A stretch of 51,772 nucleotides of DNA from Bhargavaea sp. CC-171006 (GCF_009761675.1 NZ_QUZH01000025.1:1-51772); one strand, 5' to 3'. Positions 1-8,433 are shown, numbered from the stretch's first letter. Translations and numbers: made by a program. The notes: generated from the letters alone by a model not told the origin.

Positions 1-10
1 CCACATGAAT

Positions 11-53
11 GACAAAACGTACCCAGAAAGATTTCATCTGGGTACGTTTTGTC
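11..53. terminator. Bidirectional hairpin terminator at the left edge
   Basis: A perfect 17-bp inverted repeat (11-27 paired with 37-53) encloses a 9-nt loop. The stem has an A-tract on its outer 5' side and a T-tract on its outer 3' side, so it reads as an intrinsic terminator from either strand. It lies downstream of the minus-strand alcohol dehydrogenase and could also end a plus-strand gene left of the window. Confidence 0.7.
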
Positions 54-62
54 TACAGTCTG

Positions 63-92
63 ACCCGACAGGCAGTAGCCTGTCGGGTTTTC
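63..92 (+). terminator. Intrinsic terminator, plus-strand orientation
   Basis: An 11-bp GC-rich perfect stem (63-73 with 78-88) has a 4-nt loop and is followed by TTTT only on the plus strand. It therefore suits a plus-strand transcript entering from outside the window and facing the convergent alcohol dehydrogenase gene. Confidence 0.65.
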
Positions 93-103
93 CTATTCTA
101 TAC

Positions 104-1297
104 TTACTGATTCACACGCTCTATTGCCTGGTAATTGTAGACGATTTGATAAAGCTCAATGATTTCTTCCGCTGTCGGCACCTTCGGATTGTTTGACGGG
201 CTGCCGCTGTCCAGGGCGTCTTTGGCCATTTTTTCTCTGGCGTTCATGAATTCCACTTCATCGATACCCCATTCTTTCAGGTTCGGGATGTTCAATGAAT
301 GGCAGAGTTCCTTCACCGATTGAACCGTTCTTTCTGCTGCTTCTTCATCGGTCATTTCTTCGTCCGGCGAGAAGATCCGGCCGATGTCCGCCAGCCGCTC
401 CACGCAGGCATCCTTGCTGTATTCCAGTACTGCCGGCAGCAGCATCGCATTGGAGAAGCCGTGCGGGACGTGGAACAGTGCACCGATTGGTCGGGACATG
501 CCGTGGACCAGACAGACGGATGCGTTCGAAAAGGCCATTCCCGCCTGCAACGCTCCGAGCGTCATCGCTTCTTTCGCTTCGAGGTCTTCCGCATTATTGT
601 AAGACCGCTGGAGATTGGCCGCGATCAGTCGGATGGCAGAAAGGGCCAGCATGTCCGTCATCGGGTGTGCTTTCCTGGAGATGTACGCCTCAATGGCATG
701 GCTTAGTGCATCGACACCTGTCGCAGCGGTCACGTTTGGCGGCGTGGAGAGCGTCAGCAGCGGATCGACTATCGCGGCCTCCGGCATGAGCGCCGGCTGC
801 TTGATCATCATCTTCACCTGGGTCGTGATGTTGGTAATGACAGTCGCGTCCGTCGCTTCTGCTCCTGTTCCGGCTGTGGTCGGAATGGCGATATGCGGCA
901 CTGGCCGCTGTTCAGCCAGTTTCTTTCCGCCCATGTAGTCCCCGATATAGCCTCCGTTCGTTGCCAAGATCGATACCGCCTTCGCCGTATCGATACAACT
1001 CCCGCCCCCCAGCGAGATGACCAGGTCGCAGTGCTCCTCCCCGAAAATGCGCAACGTCTCAGCCACATAGTCATCGGTCGGTTCCGATGCCACTCCCAGA
1101 TAGATAGCGCTTTCAATTCCATCAATTTGAAGTAACTTTCGGCACTCGTCCACATAGCCAAGCTTATTCATAATGGCATCACTGATGATGAGGGCCTTGG
1201 TCCCCTTCAAGTTCAACGCCTGCTTGCCAACCTGCTGAAATGCCCCCTGCAGATAGACGATGGACGGCGGTGTCAGAAACTCCTTGCTTGCATTCAT
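104..1297 (-). CDS. Iron-containing alcohol dehydrogenase
   Basis: Cytoplasmic NAD(P)-dependent oxidoreductase of the group III (iron-activated) alcohol dehydrogenase family, which interconverts alcohols and aldehydes. The 397-aa length is typical. The nucleotide-binding GGGSCID motif is at about 97-103 and the PTTAGTGAE motif at 139-147. The four metal ligands expected for the family are all present: D196, H200, H265 and H279 (in HVPHG). The ATG is preceded by GGGGGAAAC at good spacing. It is monocistronic as far as I can see, closed by the hairpin at 11-53. The substrate is not identifiable. It may handle an alcohol or aldehyde related to the neighbouring acyl-CoA ligase operon, but that is inference. 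Confidence 0.93.
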   Translation of the reverse strand: MNASKEFLTPPSIVYLQGAFQQVGKQALNLKGTKALIISDAIMNKLGYVDECRKLLQIDGIESAIYLGVASEPTDDYVAETLRIFGEEHCDLVISLGGGSCIDTAKAVSILATNGGYIGDYMGGKKLAEQRPVPHIAIPTTAGTGAEATDATVITNITTQVKMMIKQPALMPEAAIVDPLLTLSTPPNVTAATGVDALSHAIEAYISRKAHPMTDMLALSAIRLIAANLQRSYNNAEDLEAKEAMTLGALQAGMAFSNASVCLVHGMSRPIGALFHVPHGFSNAMLLPAVLEYSKDACVERLADIGRIFSPDEEMTDEEAAERTVQSVKELCHSLNIPNLKEWGIDEVEFMNAREKMAKDALDSGSPSNNPKVPTAEEIIELYQIVYNYQAIERVNQ

Positions 1298-1367
1298 GAT
1301 GTTTCCCCCTTTTGTTTGGACGACGTTCTTAAGTTATTTTTCTCATCAAACATTTAGAGAGCAACCT

Positions 1368-1805
1368 TTAACCTCTCCATCCAATACTCCTTAAAGTATT
1401 TTCAATTATAGTTGCCTCACGAGACATTCCTATTCTACGGAGTTCGATTGCAAATAGTGGCCATGGTGGATGAATGGCCATATAAGAATTGGAATCAGGG
1501 CCAGTATACATTCCACCGCCTGGTCCCGTGTATAACCCTCCGCCTGGCCCTGTATATAGCCCTCCACCGGGCCCCGAATATAGTCCACCACCAGGGCCGG
1601 TGTACGCTCCTCCGCCTGGACCAGTATACATTCCACCGCCTGGCCCGGTATATGCTCCTCCGCCTGGGCCAGTATACATACCTCCTCCTGGTCCGGTATA
1701 TGCTCCTCCTCCCGGGCCAGTGTACATTCCACCACCTGGTCCGGTATATGCCCCTCCTCTTGGTCCGGTATACATATTTCTAACCCAAAGCCTTGCCTCA
1801 GACAT
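1368..1805 (-). CDS. Octapeptide-repeat protein with YTGPGGG units, function unknown
   Basis: A 145-aa protein I cannot assign. After a short MSEARLWVRN leader come twelve tandem octapeptides of the form [M/A/L]-Y-[T/S]-G-P-G-G-G. The middle copies alternate Ala- and Met-headed units, and three Leu-headed units follow. The non-repetitive C-terminus of about 40 residues has an HPPWPLF segment and a predicted helix. Glycine, proline and tyrosine dominate, so the repeat is probably flexible or collagen/elastin-like. No signal peptide is evident. I start it at the ATG at 1805 because AAGGAG lies 9 nt upstream; an in-frame longer start at 1826 has no such site. A possible promoter (TTGACT, 17 nt, TAGCAT) lies at 1853-1881. 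The opposite strand is also open with PPPGPVY repeats, a by-product of the repeat. Confidence 0.75.
   Translation of the reverse strand: MSEARLWVRNMYTGPRGGAYTGPGGGMYTGPGGGAYTGPGGGMYTGPGGGAYTGPGGGMYTGPGGGAYTGPGGGLYSGPGGGLYTGPGGGLYTGPGGGMYTGPDSNSYMAIHPPWPLFAIELRRIGMSREATIIENTLRSIGWRG
1450..1780. repeat. 24-bp minisatellite with partial 48-bp higher-order period
   Basis: Direct 24-bp repeats encode the octapeptides of the preceding gene. Units headed by Ala and Met codons alternate, giving a 48-bp superunit over about four dimers, and then the pattern changes to Leu-headed units. Third-position differences between copies show that the array is not freshly expanded, while reading frame and protein period are kept. 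Confidence 0.8.
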
Positions 1806-1923
1806 ATAACATTTCTCCTTCCACATTGAAGCGGAACATACGCTCCTAAATAATGCTAATTCTAATAGATAGAAAAGTCAATGTATTGATAATTATAAGT
1901 AAGCATTCTCTACCTATATAAAT

Positions 1924-1956
1924 AAAAAAACCACCTAGAGAGTCATTCTCTCCAGG
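1924..1956 (-). terminator. Intrinsic terminator of the TRAP operon
   Basis: On the minus strand a 9-bp stem (1948-1956 with 1934-1942, one G-U pair) has a 5-nt loop and is followed within three bases by seven Ts. It lies just downstream of the large TRAP permease stop codon. Confidence 0.8.
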
Positions 1957-1969
1957 CAGTTCCACTCCC

Positions 1970-3280
1970 CTATCCCGCCATCTGCTGCGGCAGATACAAG
2001 GCAATCTCAGGGAAGATATAGATTAGGATAATCAGCGTTAGAATCGGGATCATGAACAGGAAAGCACCTTTGAAGATGTCGGTGAGTTCCAGTTCTTTCG
2101 TGACGCCTTTTAGGACGAAGACGTTCATGCCGATTGGTGGTGAAATGAGTGCCATCTCGACAACCAATACGATGATGACGCCGAACCAGACCAAATCAAA
2201 TTCCAGCGCAGCGAGTACGGGCATGAGGATCGGGATGGTGACGACCATCATGGCGAGGGAGTCCATGAGTGCGCCCAGGATGATAAAGAGCAGGACGATC
2301 AGGGCAAAGATCATCGCTTCTGACAGGTTCGCGGACAGCAGTGCATCGGCGAGCATGTTCGGGAACCTCGTCAGTACCAATACGTAGTTCAGGATAAAGG
2401 CGCCGATGATGATGGCGAAGATGAAGCCGGTGGTCTGCAGGGTGCTGACCATGGCTTCTTTGAGTTTCGCCAATGTCAGTGTGCGCTTAATTACACCAAT
2501 AAGCATGGCGCCGAGTGCGCCGACACCGGCGGCTTCCGTCGCTGTGAACCACCCGAGATAGATGCCTCCCATGACTACTACGAACAGCAAGGCAACCAAC
2601 AGGTTACTTGGCAGCGAGGCGAATCGCTGTTTCCACGTGGATTTCTCCATCTGCTCCGTCTGGGCGAGTTTCGGATTGATCAGCACAGCCGCCCAGATGG
2701 TGATCATAAAGAACAGCGTGAGCAGGATTCCCGGTATGATGCCGGCGGTGAAGAGCGCTCCTACGGATTGTTCGGTGATCATCGCGTAGACGATGAATGT
2801 CGTGCTTGGCGGGATCAGGATTCCAAGGGCGCCGCCCGCGACGATCGTACCGCCCGTCAGGCTTTTGCTGTAGCCGCCTCTGCGCATTTCGTCGGTCGCG
2901 ATGACACCCATCGTTCCGGTCGTGGCAACGCTGGATCCGGCGGCTGTGGCGAACAGCGCGGAGGCACCGATCGTGGAGATGCCGAGACCGCCTTTCAGGT
3001 GGCCGAACCAGTGCTTGCATGTTTCAAACAGGCTGTTCGTGACGCCGGAGGCAAACAGCAGTTGCCCCATTAAAACGAACAGCGGGATTGTGCTGAGTGT
3101 ATAGCTGAAGCTCTGGCTCCAGACGATGCTGTTGACGGCGGCCAGTAGTGTATCGATTCCCCGGAGATAAATGATGCCAAGCGCGGCCGGGACGACCATG
3201 GAGATGGCGATCGGGATCCGGAGGAACATGAGGAAGAGGACCGCTAGGATGACGATGAGTCCAACGATTTCAGTCGGCAA
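1970..3280 (-). CDS. TRAP transporter large permease subunit (DctM family)
   Basis: The 436-aa hydrophobic protein has about 11-12 membrane segments and is the ion-coupled transport subunit of a tripartite ATP-independent periplasmic (TRAP) transporter. Length and the glycine-rich loops, for example AGGALGILIPPSTTFIVY around 145-165, fit the DctM family. Translation appears to start at TTG (3280) with GGGGAG 7 nt upstream. The start overlaps the end of the small permease gene by 11 bp, so the two are probably translationally coupled. It is the last gene of the operon and is followed by a terminator. Confidence 0.95.
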   Translation of the reverse strand: MPTEIVGLIVILAVLFLMFLRIPIAISMVVPAALGIIYLRGIDTLLAAVNSIVWSQSFSYTLSTIPLFVLMGQLLFASGVTNSLFETCKHWFGHLKGGLGISTIGASALFATAAGSSVATTGTMGVIATDEMRRGGYSKSLTGGTIVAGGALGILIPPSTTFIVYAMITEQSVGALFTAGIIPGILLTLFFMITIWAAVLINPKLAQTEQMEKSTWKQRFASLPSNLLVALLFVVVMGGIYLGWFTATEAAGVGALGAMLIGVIKRTLTLAKLKEAMVSTLQTTGFIFAIIIGAFILNYVLVLTRFPNMLADALLSANLSEAMIFALIVLLFIILGALMDSLAMMVVTIPILMPVLAALEFDLVWFGVIIVLVVEMALISPPIGMNVFVLKGVTKELELTDIFKGAFLFMIPILTLIILIYIFPEIALYLPQQMAG

Positions 3281-3746
3281 CGGTCTTCTCCCCTTTCAGG
3301 TCCTGCACCAGCTTGAGCAGCGCCTCGAGCCCCCAGGAGAGGAAGCCGAAGACGATGAACAGTTTGAACGGGACGTACGAGATGCCGAGCAGGTCGGAAT
3401 CTTGGGTTTTCAGGTGGGACAAAAACGCCCAGCAGACGAGCAGGCAGAACGCCAGCGTGAGCAGATGGGCGATAAAGTCCATCACGCGCTGCATCGAGGG
3501 CGAAAACTTGTCCACGAAAAGCCCGATCGAGATATGGGTGTTGGTGGCTTCGCTTAGGGACAGCGAGCCCATGATCAGGACGACCATCACGAACTGGACA
3601 AGTTCGATATCGCCGATGATCGGATTGCCCGTCGTCCGTGCGACGGCGAAGACGAACACGGCCGGGAACATCAAGCCGAGTGCGATCAGGCCGATCCATT
3701 TGTTGATGTTCGTCAGAAGACGGACCGGTTTCTGCAGGAGCTCCAT
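3270..3746 (-). CDS. TRAP transporter small permease subunit (DctQ family)
   Basis: The 158-aa membrane protein has four predicted transmembrane segments, as expected for the small DctQ subunit that partners DctM in the membrane. It lies between the solute-binding protein and the large permease genes, the usual order for this transporter. The ATG follows a GGGGG ribosome-binding site. Membrane-edge charged residues are moderately frequent, and the C-terminal tail (DLKGEKTVAD) is cytoplasmic-like. Identification rests on size, hydropathy and position more than on strong motifs. Confidence 0.9.
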   Translation of the reverse strand: MELLQKPVRLLTNINKWIGLIALGLMFPAVFVFAVARTTGNPIIGDIELVQFVMVVLIMGSLSLSEATNTHISIGLFVDKFSPSMQRVMDFIAHLLTLAFCLLVCWAFLSHLKTQDSDLLGISYVPFKLFIVFGFLSWGLEALLKLVQDLKGEKTVAD

Positions 3747-3781
3747 GCTTTCCCCCTCTTTCTATATCTGTCTTTCATCAA

Positions 3782-4840
3782 TTAATCCACCGGGTTATCG
3801 ATGCCTTGCTCTTCTAGTGTCTTGGTGAAGAAGTCCATCATTTCCTGGGCGTTTTCATAACCCCGCTTCTCGGCATGCTTCACCCAGTCTTCCCAGATCT
3901 GTTTGGCAGGAGCGCGGAATTCCGCAAGTGTTTCGCCTTCCGGCACAATGACACGTCCGCCCTTGTCGGCCACTTCTTTTTCAAACTGGACCAGGGCGTC
4001 AGCGGTGCCTTGCGAGTACATTTTCGAGTTCAGTTCGCTGAGCTTCGGTCCGAAGTCTTCCTCGAACTGCTTTTTGAGGTCGGCCGGCAGCTTATCGAAT
4101 GCGCGCTCGTTCATGAGGAACAGGAGCGTCGTCGCGCCGATATCGACTTTCGTCAGATAAGGCGCGGCTTCGAACAGGCGGAAGCCGTTCGCGCCGATCG
4201 CGGTGTATGCCGTCTGGTCGACGGTGCCGCGGTCGAGCGCCTGATAGTTCTCCTCGAGGCCGAGGGTGACGGGCACCCCGCCCCACATGCTAATAAGCTC
4301 GACGCGCTCTTTACCGGAGACGATGACTTTCTTGTTTTTCACATCATCCACTGTCTCGACCGGCTCCGTCGTAATCAGCTGGTAGGCATCCGTCGCGGAG
4401 ATGGCGAGCGGGATGCTGTCTTCAAACTCGTCCTGCATGAATTCATCGATAAATGGTTGAAGGACTTTTGGACTGTCCATCGGGTCGAGGATGGCAAACG
4501 GCAGGTCGCCGAGCGTCAGCGGGTAAGCCGGCGTGCTGGTGGAGGCACTTGGGCTCACGTAGCCGATGTCGTACAGCCCGCCTTCGATGTCTTCGTAGGC
4601 GCTGGCGAGGTTGCCGAGCGCGCCGCTGTTGTAGATTTCGATCTTCACACGGCCATCGGTCTGTTCTTCCACGTACTCCGCCCACGGGGCAACGACGTCG
4701 GTATGGAACTTGTGCGTCGCCGCGGGCTGGATATTAAATGAATACACATATTCCGCCTTGCCGCTCCCGCTTGCCGAAGCGCATCCGGAGAGGACGGCTA
4801 GCACGGCTAGCAGCATAATACCGAGGAGGCTCTTTTTCAT
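3782..4840 (-). CDS. TRAP solute-binding lipoprotein (DctP family)
   Basis: A 352-aa extracytoplasmic binding protein. The signal peptide ends in a lipobox (LSGC, Cys20), so the mature protein should be lipid-anchored outside the membrane. The body matches the DctP fold. At the position where family members usually carry a carboxylate-binding Arg in a K-[IV]-R-V context, this protein reads KKVIV (about 170-174), so that arginine seems to be replaced by Ile. The alignment was made by eye and is tentative. The gene starts 13 bp after the enoyl-CoA hydratase stop. Together with the CoA ligase and hydratase it suggests uptake of an organic acid or related compound that is then activated with CoA. 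Confidence 0.93.
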   Translation of the reverse strand: MKKSLLGIMLLAVLAVLSGCASASGSGKAEYVYSFNIQPAATHKFHTDVVAPWAEYVEEQTDGRVKIEIYNSGALGNLASAYEDIEGGLYDIGYVSPSASTSTPAYPLTLGDLPFAILDPMDSPKVLQPFIDEFMQDEFEDSIPLAISATDAYQLITTEPVETVDDVKNKKVIVSGKERVELISMWGGVPVTLGLEENYQALDRGTVDQTAYTAIGANGFRLFEAAPYLTKVDIGATTLLFLMNERAFDKLPADLKKQFEEDFGPKLSELNSKMYSQGTADALVQFEKEVADKGGRVIVPEGETLAEFRAPAKQIWEDWVKHAEKRGYENAQEMMDFFTKTLEEQGIDNPVD

Positions 4841-4853
4841 CGTTCGTTCCCCC

Positions 4854-5633
4854 TTATTTCTTCGCCTTTTCGAATCCGGCCATCTGGTCGGCGGTGCCGC
4901 CGGCCGTCATGACGGCTTCCTGGAGTTCTGCGTCGTAGTACAGGAGCGGGTCGATCGCCGGAACAGCGGCATTGACGATTTTCTTCGAGATGCGGAGCGG
5001 AGCGAACGACTTCGCCGTGAGCTTGCCGACGAGTTCATCGGTCGCTGCTTCCAGCTCTGCGAGTGGGACGACCTTGTTCACAAGGCCCATCTTCTCCGCT
5101 TCTTCAGCGGTAAACGTTTCACCCAGCATAATGAGTTCCTTCGCTTTCAGCGGGCCAACGAGGTTGACCAGTCGCGGCGTGCCGCCTCCGGAGAAGAACA
5201 GTCCGCGCTCGATTTCCGGCAGGCCGCCGTCCGCTTCCTCCGCAATGATGCGGAAGTCGCACACCATCGCGAGTGCCATGCCGGCGCCGCGCATCGGGCC
5301 GTTGATCGCCGCGACCGTGATCTGGTCGAGCGTGTCGAACTTGCGCAGGAACTCATGCCGCTGAAGCTGGTCTTCGCGGATCCAGGTCGTGTCGTTCGGA
5401 TTGTCTTTCAGGATCCCGCTCATTTCTTTCATGTCTGCACCTGCCGAGAACACCCGGCCGTTCCCCGTGAAGACGATGACCCGGTAGTCGTGATTTTGCC
5501 GCACGCGCGTGAGGATATCGTTGAGTTCTTGGTTCATCTGCGCGTTCATGGCGTTGGCTTTTTCGGGCCGGTTGAGGTTCACCCGCAGAACGGGCTTTTC
5601 GTCTATGACTTGGATGGTTTCGTAGTTGAACAT
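4854..5633 (-). CDS. Enoyl-CoA hydratase/isomerase family protein
   Basis: A 259-aa crotonase-fold enzyme. Visible signatures are the LNRPEKANAMN segment near the N-terminus, the oxyanion-hole region GRVFSAGADMKEM (about 60-72) and the second oxyanion segment GPMRGAGMALA (about 111-121). The Glu pair of classical hydratases is not clearly present at the second site, so hydratase, isomerase or another crotonase reaction are all possible. I start it at the ATG at 5633, behind GGGGGAG. It lies in the operon between the acyl-CoA ligase and the TRAP genes and probably acts on the CoA thioester that the ligase makes. Confidence 0.92.
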   Translation of the reverse strand: MFNYETIQVIDEKPVLRVNLNRPEKANAMNAQMNQELNDILTRVRQNHDYRVIVFTGNGRVFSAGADMKEMSGILKDNPNDTTWIREDQLQRHEFLRKFDTLDQITVAAINGPMRGAGMALAMVCDFRIIAEEADGGLPEIERGLFFSGGGTPRLVNLVGPLKAKELIMLGETFTAEEAEKMGLVNKVVPLAELEAATDELVGKLTAKSFAPLRISKKIVNAAVPAIDPLLYYDAELQEAVMTAGGTADQMAGFEKAKK

Positions 5634-5669
5634 TTGGTCTCCCCCTTTTCTTTGCATGTATGGAGCGTG

Positions 5670-5792
5670 TTGATTTCCACTTCAGGCGGACGCTTTCCGC
5701 GGGCATGGCCTTAGCTTCCTCGTCGCTACGCTCCTGCGGGATCTTCGGCTCATGCTATTCCCGCTGGAGTCGCCGCCTTCCGTTTCAATCAA
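5670..5792. repeat. 123-bp intergenic imperfect palindrome
   Basis: The ends form an imperfect inverted repeat: the sequence begins TTGATTTCCACTTCAGGCGG and its reverse complement begins TTGATTGAAACGGAAGGCGG. The middle carries GC-rich segments such as CGCTTTCCGCGGGC. I recognise this as the type of small non-coding repeat scattered in Bacillaceae and Planococcaceae genomes (from memory, not searched). It lies between the acyl-CoA ligase stop and the hydratase start, within one operon, so it would be transcribed and could fold into a long hairpin that tunes or processes the mRNA. Confidence 0.75.
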
Positions 5793-5807
5793 CTTCACAA
5801 ATAAAAC

Positions 5808-7364
5808 TCAGATCTGTCTTTCTTTCACTTTCCAGAACGGTTCACGCAATGCTTTCTTATCCACTTTGCCGTAGTTGGTGAGCGGGAATTCGTCGACGAT
5901 ATGGAACGCTTTCGGCACTTTGTATTTGGACATGTTGTCTTTCGAGAAGCGGACGAGTTCTTCGTCGGTGATGGTGTCCTTCAGGATGACGAACGCATGG
6001 ACCGCTTCGCCCCAGTCTTCGTCCGGCACTCCTATGACCGCGACCTGGCGGATGGCCGGGTGCAGTTGGAGGGCGTTTTCGACTTCCGACGAGTATACGT
6101 TCATGCCGCCGCTGATGATCATATCCTTTTTGCGGTCAAGCAGATAAATGTAGCCGTCCTCGTCTTTCGAGCCGACGTCGCCCGTATGGAGCCAGCCGTC
6201 TTCCGTCAGCGCCTCGCGCGTCTTATCCGGTTTGTTCAGGTAGCCGGTCATGTTCGTAACTGCCTTGACCAGGATTTCGCCAGGCTCGCCCGCCGGCAGT
6301 TCGTTCCCCTCGTCGTCGACGATCTTCACAGCGCTGAAGTACGCGGGCTTGCCGCAGCTGCGGAGCAGTTTGCCGCCCTTCAGGTGATCATCTTTTCTCA
6401 GCCATGTCGCAGCGCTCTGCGTTTCGCTCAACCCGTAGATCTGGGTAAAGACCGGACCGAACCGCTCCAGTCCTTGCTTGAGCCGCTCCGCGGTAATCGG
6501 AGCGGTGCCGTACTGGATCGTGCGGATCGAGCTGACATCGATGTCCTTGCCCTCCAGGTGATCCAGCAGTCGGTAGATGATTGTCGGTACCAGGCTCAGG
6601 AACGTGATCCGGTTTTCTTCGATGTGGCGCACGACCGTCTCCAGGTCGAACTTTTCTTCGATGAAGACCTGCGCCCCCATGATCAGCCCGGAATACGTAT
6701 AGAGCCAGGCCGCATGCGGGAGCGGTGTTGTGACCAGGATTTTCTCGTCATGATGCACGTCCGCATCGATGATGATCGACGACAGCGTAAGCAGAGTCCG
6801 TTCGCGTGTGTAGATGACGCCCTTGGGCTCCCCTGTCGTCCCGCCCGTGTACTGGATGGTTGTCATGTCATCCGGATCGTTGCCCACTTCCGGAAAAGCA
6901 GAAGACTCGCTGTCCTTGAATGCGTGCCAGTCCACATATTCTTCCGGCTGATCCGCCGGGCCGTTCAGGACGACGATTTGGCGCACGGTCGTGAGCTTGT
7001 CCTTCACATTTTCGATGATCGGCAGGTACTGGTGGTCCACGACCATGATTTCCGCACTCGAGTCATTCAGGATGTACTCGATATCTGTTTCCCGGAGCAT
7101 CGTGTTGAGTGCAACCTTCGTTCCACCCGAAAAATAGATGGCAAGTTCGGTAACTACGTATTCAATGCTGTTCGGAATGAGCATCCCGATCCGTGTGTTC
7201 CGGCCGACCTCCGCACGGATAAACGCATTCGCCAGTCGGCTGGATTCCGCAAGCAGATCCTCGTAATTAATCGACTCACCCGCCGCATGGAGTGCTGTTC
7301 TCTTTCCGTGAGTGGTAAACCGGTTTTTCAGGAATGTATTAAAGTCATTTGCAGGAGCAAACAT
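5808..7364 (-). CDS. AMP-forming acyl-CoA ligase (fatty-acyl/aryl-CoA synthetase family)
   Basis: The 518-aa ANL-superfamily adenylating enzyme makes an acyl-AMP and then an acyl-CoA. Motifs in order: the phosphate-binding YTGGTTGEPKG (172-182), the adenine-binding YGLSET (310-315), GWLHTGDVG (390-398), the hinge DRKKDMIISGGMNVY (410-424) and the C-terminal catalytic lysine in YGKVDKKAL (K500). There is no signal peptide, so it is cytoplasmic. The ATG has GGGAGGAAG upstream. It is the first gene of the TRAP operon and is divergent from lysR. Substrate chain length or aromatic nature cannot be told from the sequence alone. Confidence 0.95.
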   Translation of the reverse strand: MFAPANDFNTFLKNRFTTHGKRTALHAAGESINYEDLLAESSRLANAFIRAEVGRNTRIGMLIPNSIEYVVTELAIYFSGGTKVALNTMLRETDIEYILNDSSAEIMVVDHQYLPIIENVKDKLTTVRQIVVLNGPADQPEEYVDWHAFKDSESSAFPEVGNDPDDMTTIQYTGGTTGEPKGVIYTRERTLLTLSSIIIDADVHHDEKILVTTPLPHAAWLYTYSGLIMGAQVFIEEKFDLETVVRHIEENRITFLSLVPTIIYRLLDHLEGKDIDVSSIRTIQYGTAPITAERLKQGLERFGPVFTQIYGLSETQSAATWLRKDDHLKGGKLLRSCGKPAYFSAVKIVDDEGNELPAGEPGEILVKAVTNMTGYLNKPDKTREALTEDGWLHTGDVGSKDEDGYIYLLDRKKDMIISGGMNVYSSEVENALQLHPAIRQVAVIGVPDEDWGEAVHAFVILKDTITDEELVRFSKDNMSKYKVPKAFHIVDEFPLTNYGKVDKKALREPFWKVKERQI

Positions 7365-7511
7365 TGTTCTTCCTCCCTATATAAATATTCCGACATTAAA
7401 TCTTTTGAATTACACTACCATTAAGACTTCTGTCGGGCTAATATGTATTGAAGATGAAATGATATGTAACAGCTATCAATCAACCATTAACTTCCACCGG
7501 AGGAACCCGCT

Positions 7512-8405
7512 ATGGAACTGAGACATCTGAGATACTTTATCGCCGTCGCAGAACACCTGCATTTTGGCCGCGCCGCCAAGGAGCTGAACATGAGCCAGCC
7601 GCCCCTCTCCCAGCAGATCGCCCAGCTCGAAGAGGAAATCGGGGCCCAGCTTTTCTACCGGACCAATCGCTCCGTCCGGCTAACTCCTGCAGGCGAACAT
7701 CTCTTCCGCGAGGCCAAGGCCATCATGGGCAGCCTCGAGCGGGCGACCACTGAGGCACGGAAGATCCATAAAGGTGAAGCTGGCAAGCTCTCCGTCGGCT
7801 ACACGGGGATGCTGAGCAGCGGCATCATTCGTATCCTCCGCTCGTTCAAGGACCGGTACCCGGACGTCGAGCTCATCCTCCACCGGATGTCGAGCGCGAT
7901 GCAGAATGAAGCACTGGCCGAACGCCGGATCGACATCGGGTTCCTTTGCCCGCCGATCAACGGGGACGCACTCGGATTCTTCCACCTGTACGACTATCCG
8001 TTCGTCGTTGCCCTGCCGTCCTCTCATCCGCTGGCCGCCGACACCTTTCCGATCCGGCTGTCCGATCTCCAAGGCGAACCGTTTATCCTGCCGCCGCGGG
8101 GGGAAGAAGCCGGCTACTTTGACAACATCATCGCCCTCTGCAACCGCGTCGGGCTCAGCCCCGACATCCGCCAGGAAGCGGAAGGCGTCACGACCATCCT
8201 ATCCCTCGTTGCCGCAGGCATCGGTATCTCCATCGTGTCGACAGCAGCTGCTGAGACCCAGCGGGATGAGATCGTCTACCGGGAGATTAAGGGCGCAGAT
8301 GACGCCATCGGCCTGTATCTGGCATGGAACCGGCAGGATGCCTCTCCCCTTGCGGAGCGGTTCGCCCGGGCAGCGGAAGCATTTGTCCAAAACCCGGACA
8401 AATAA
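7512..8405 (+). CDS. LysR-type transcriptional regulator
   Basis: The 297-aa regulator has an N-terminal winged HTH (residues 1-60, with FGRAAKELNMSQPPLSQQI as the recognition region) and a C-terminal LysR substrate-binding domain. The start has GGAGG 8 nt upstream. It is transcribed divergently from the acyl-CoA ligase/TRAP operon across a 147-bp region, the standard arrangement for a LysR activator of that operon. A 6-bp inverted pair CCGACA/TGTCGG (7390 and 7431) lies in that region and might be part of its binding site (inference). Its 3' end overlaps the terminator arm of an antisense SAM riboswitch, described separately. Confidence 0.95.
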   Translation: MELRHLRYFIAVAEHLHFGRAAKELNMSQPPLSQQIAQLEEEIGAQLFYRTNRSVRLTPAGEHLFREAKAIMGSLERATTEARKIHKGEAGKLSVGYTGMLSSGIIRILRSFKDRYPDVELILHRMSSAMQNEALAERRIDIGFLCPPINGDALGFFHLYDYPFVVALPSSHPLAADTFPIRLSDLQGEPFILPPRGEEAGYFDNIIALCNRVGLSPDIRQEAEGVTTILSLVAAGIGISIVSTAAAETQRDEIVYREIKGADDAIGLYLAWNRQDASPLAERFARAAEAFVQNPDK

Positions 8406-8433
8406 AAAACGCACTCCATGTAGAAGAGTGCGT
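8404..8433 (-). terminator. SAM-riboswitch terminator (expression platform)
   Basis: On the minus strand the 8-bp stem ACGCACTC/GAGTGCGT (8433-8426 with 8416-8409) is followed by a run of six Ts. The 5' side overlaps the 8-nt element ACTCTTCT (plus-strand 8422-8429), which is perfectly complementary to AGAAGAGT at the end of the aptamer (plus-strand 8450-8457). This gives a classic mutually exclusive terminator/antiterminator pair. Confidence 0.9.

Noticed and set aside
1489-1809. Plus-strand ORF rich in PPPGPVY repeats opposite the octapeptide gene
   Set aside because: It is the antisense of a repeat whose codon pattern keeps several frames open. It has no ribosome-binding site, whereas the minus-strand frame has AAGGAG at 9 nt and a unique C-terminus.
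5901-7424. 507-aa plus-strand ORF opposite the acyl-CoA ligase
   Set aside because: Shadow frame on a GC-rich gene. It has arginine/aspartate-rich composition, no domain I recognise and no start signal, while the minus strand encodes a complete ANL ligase.
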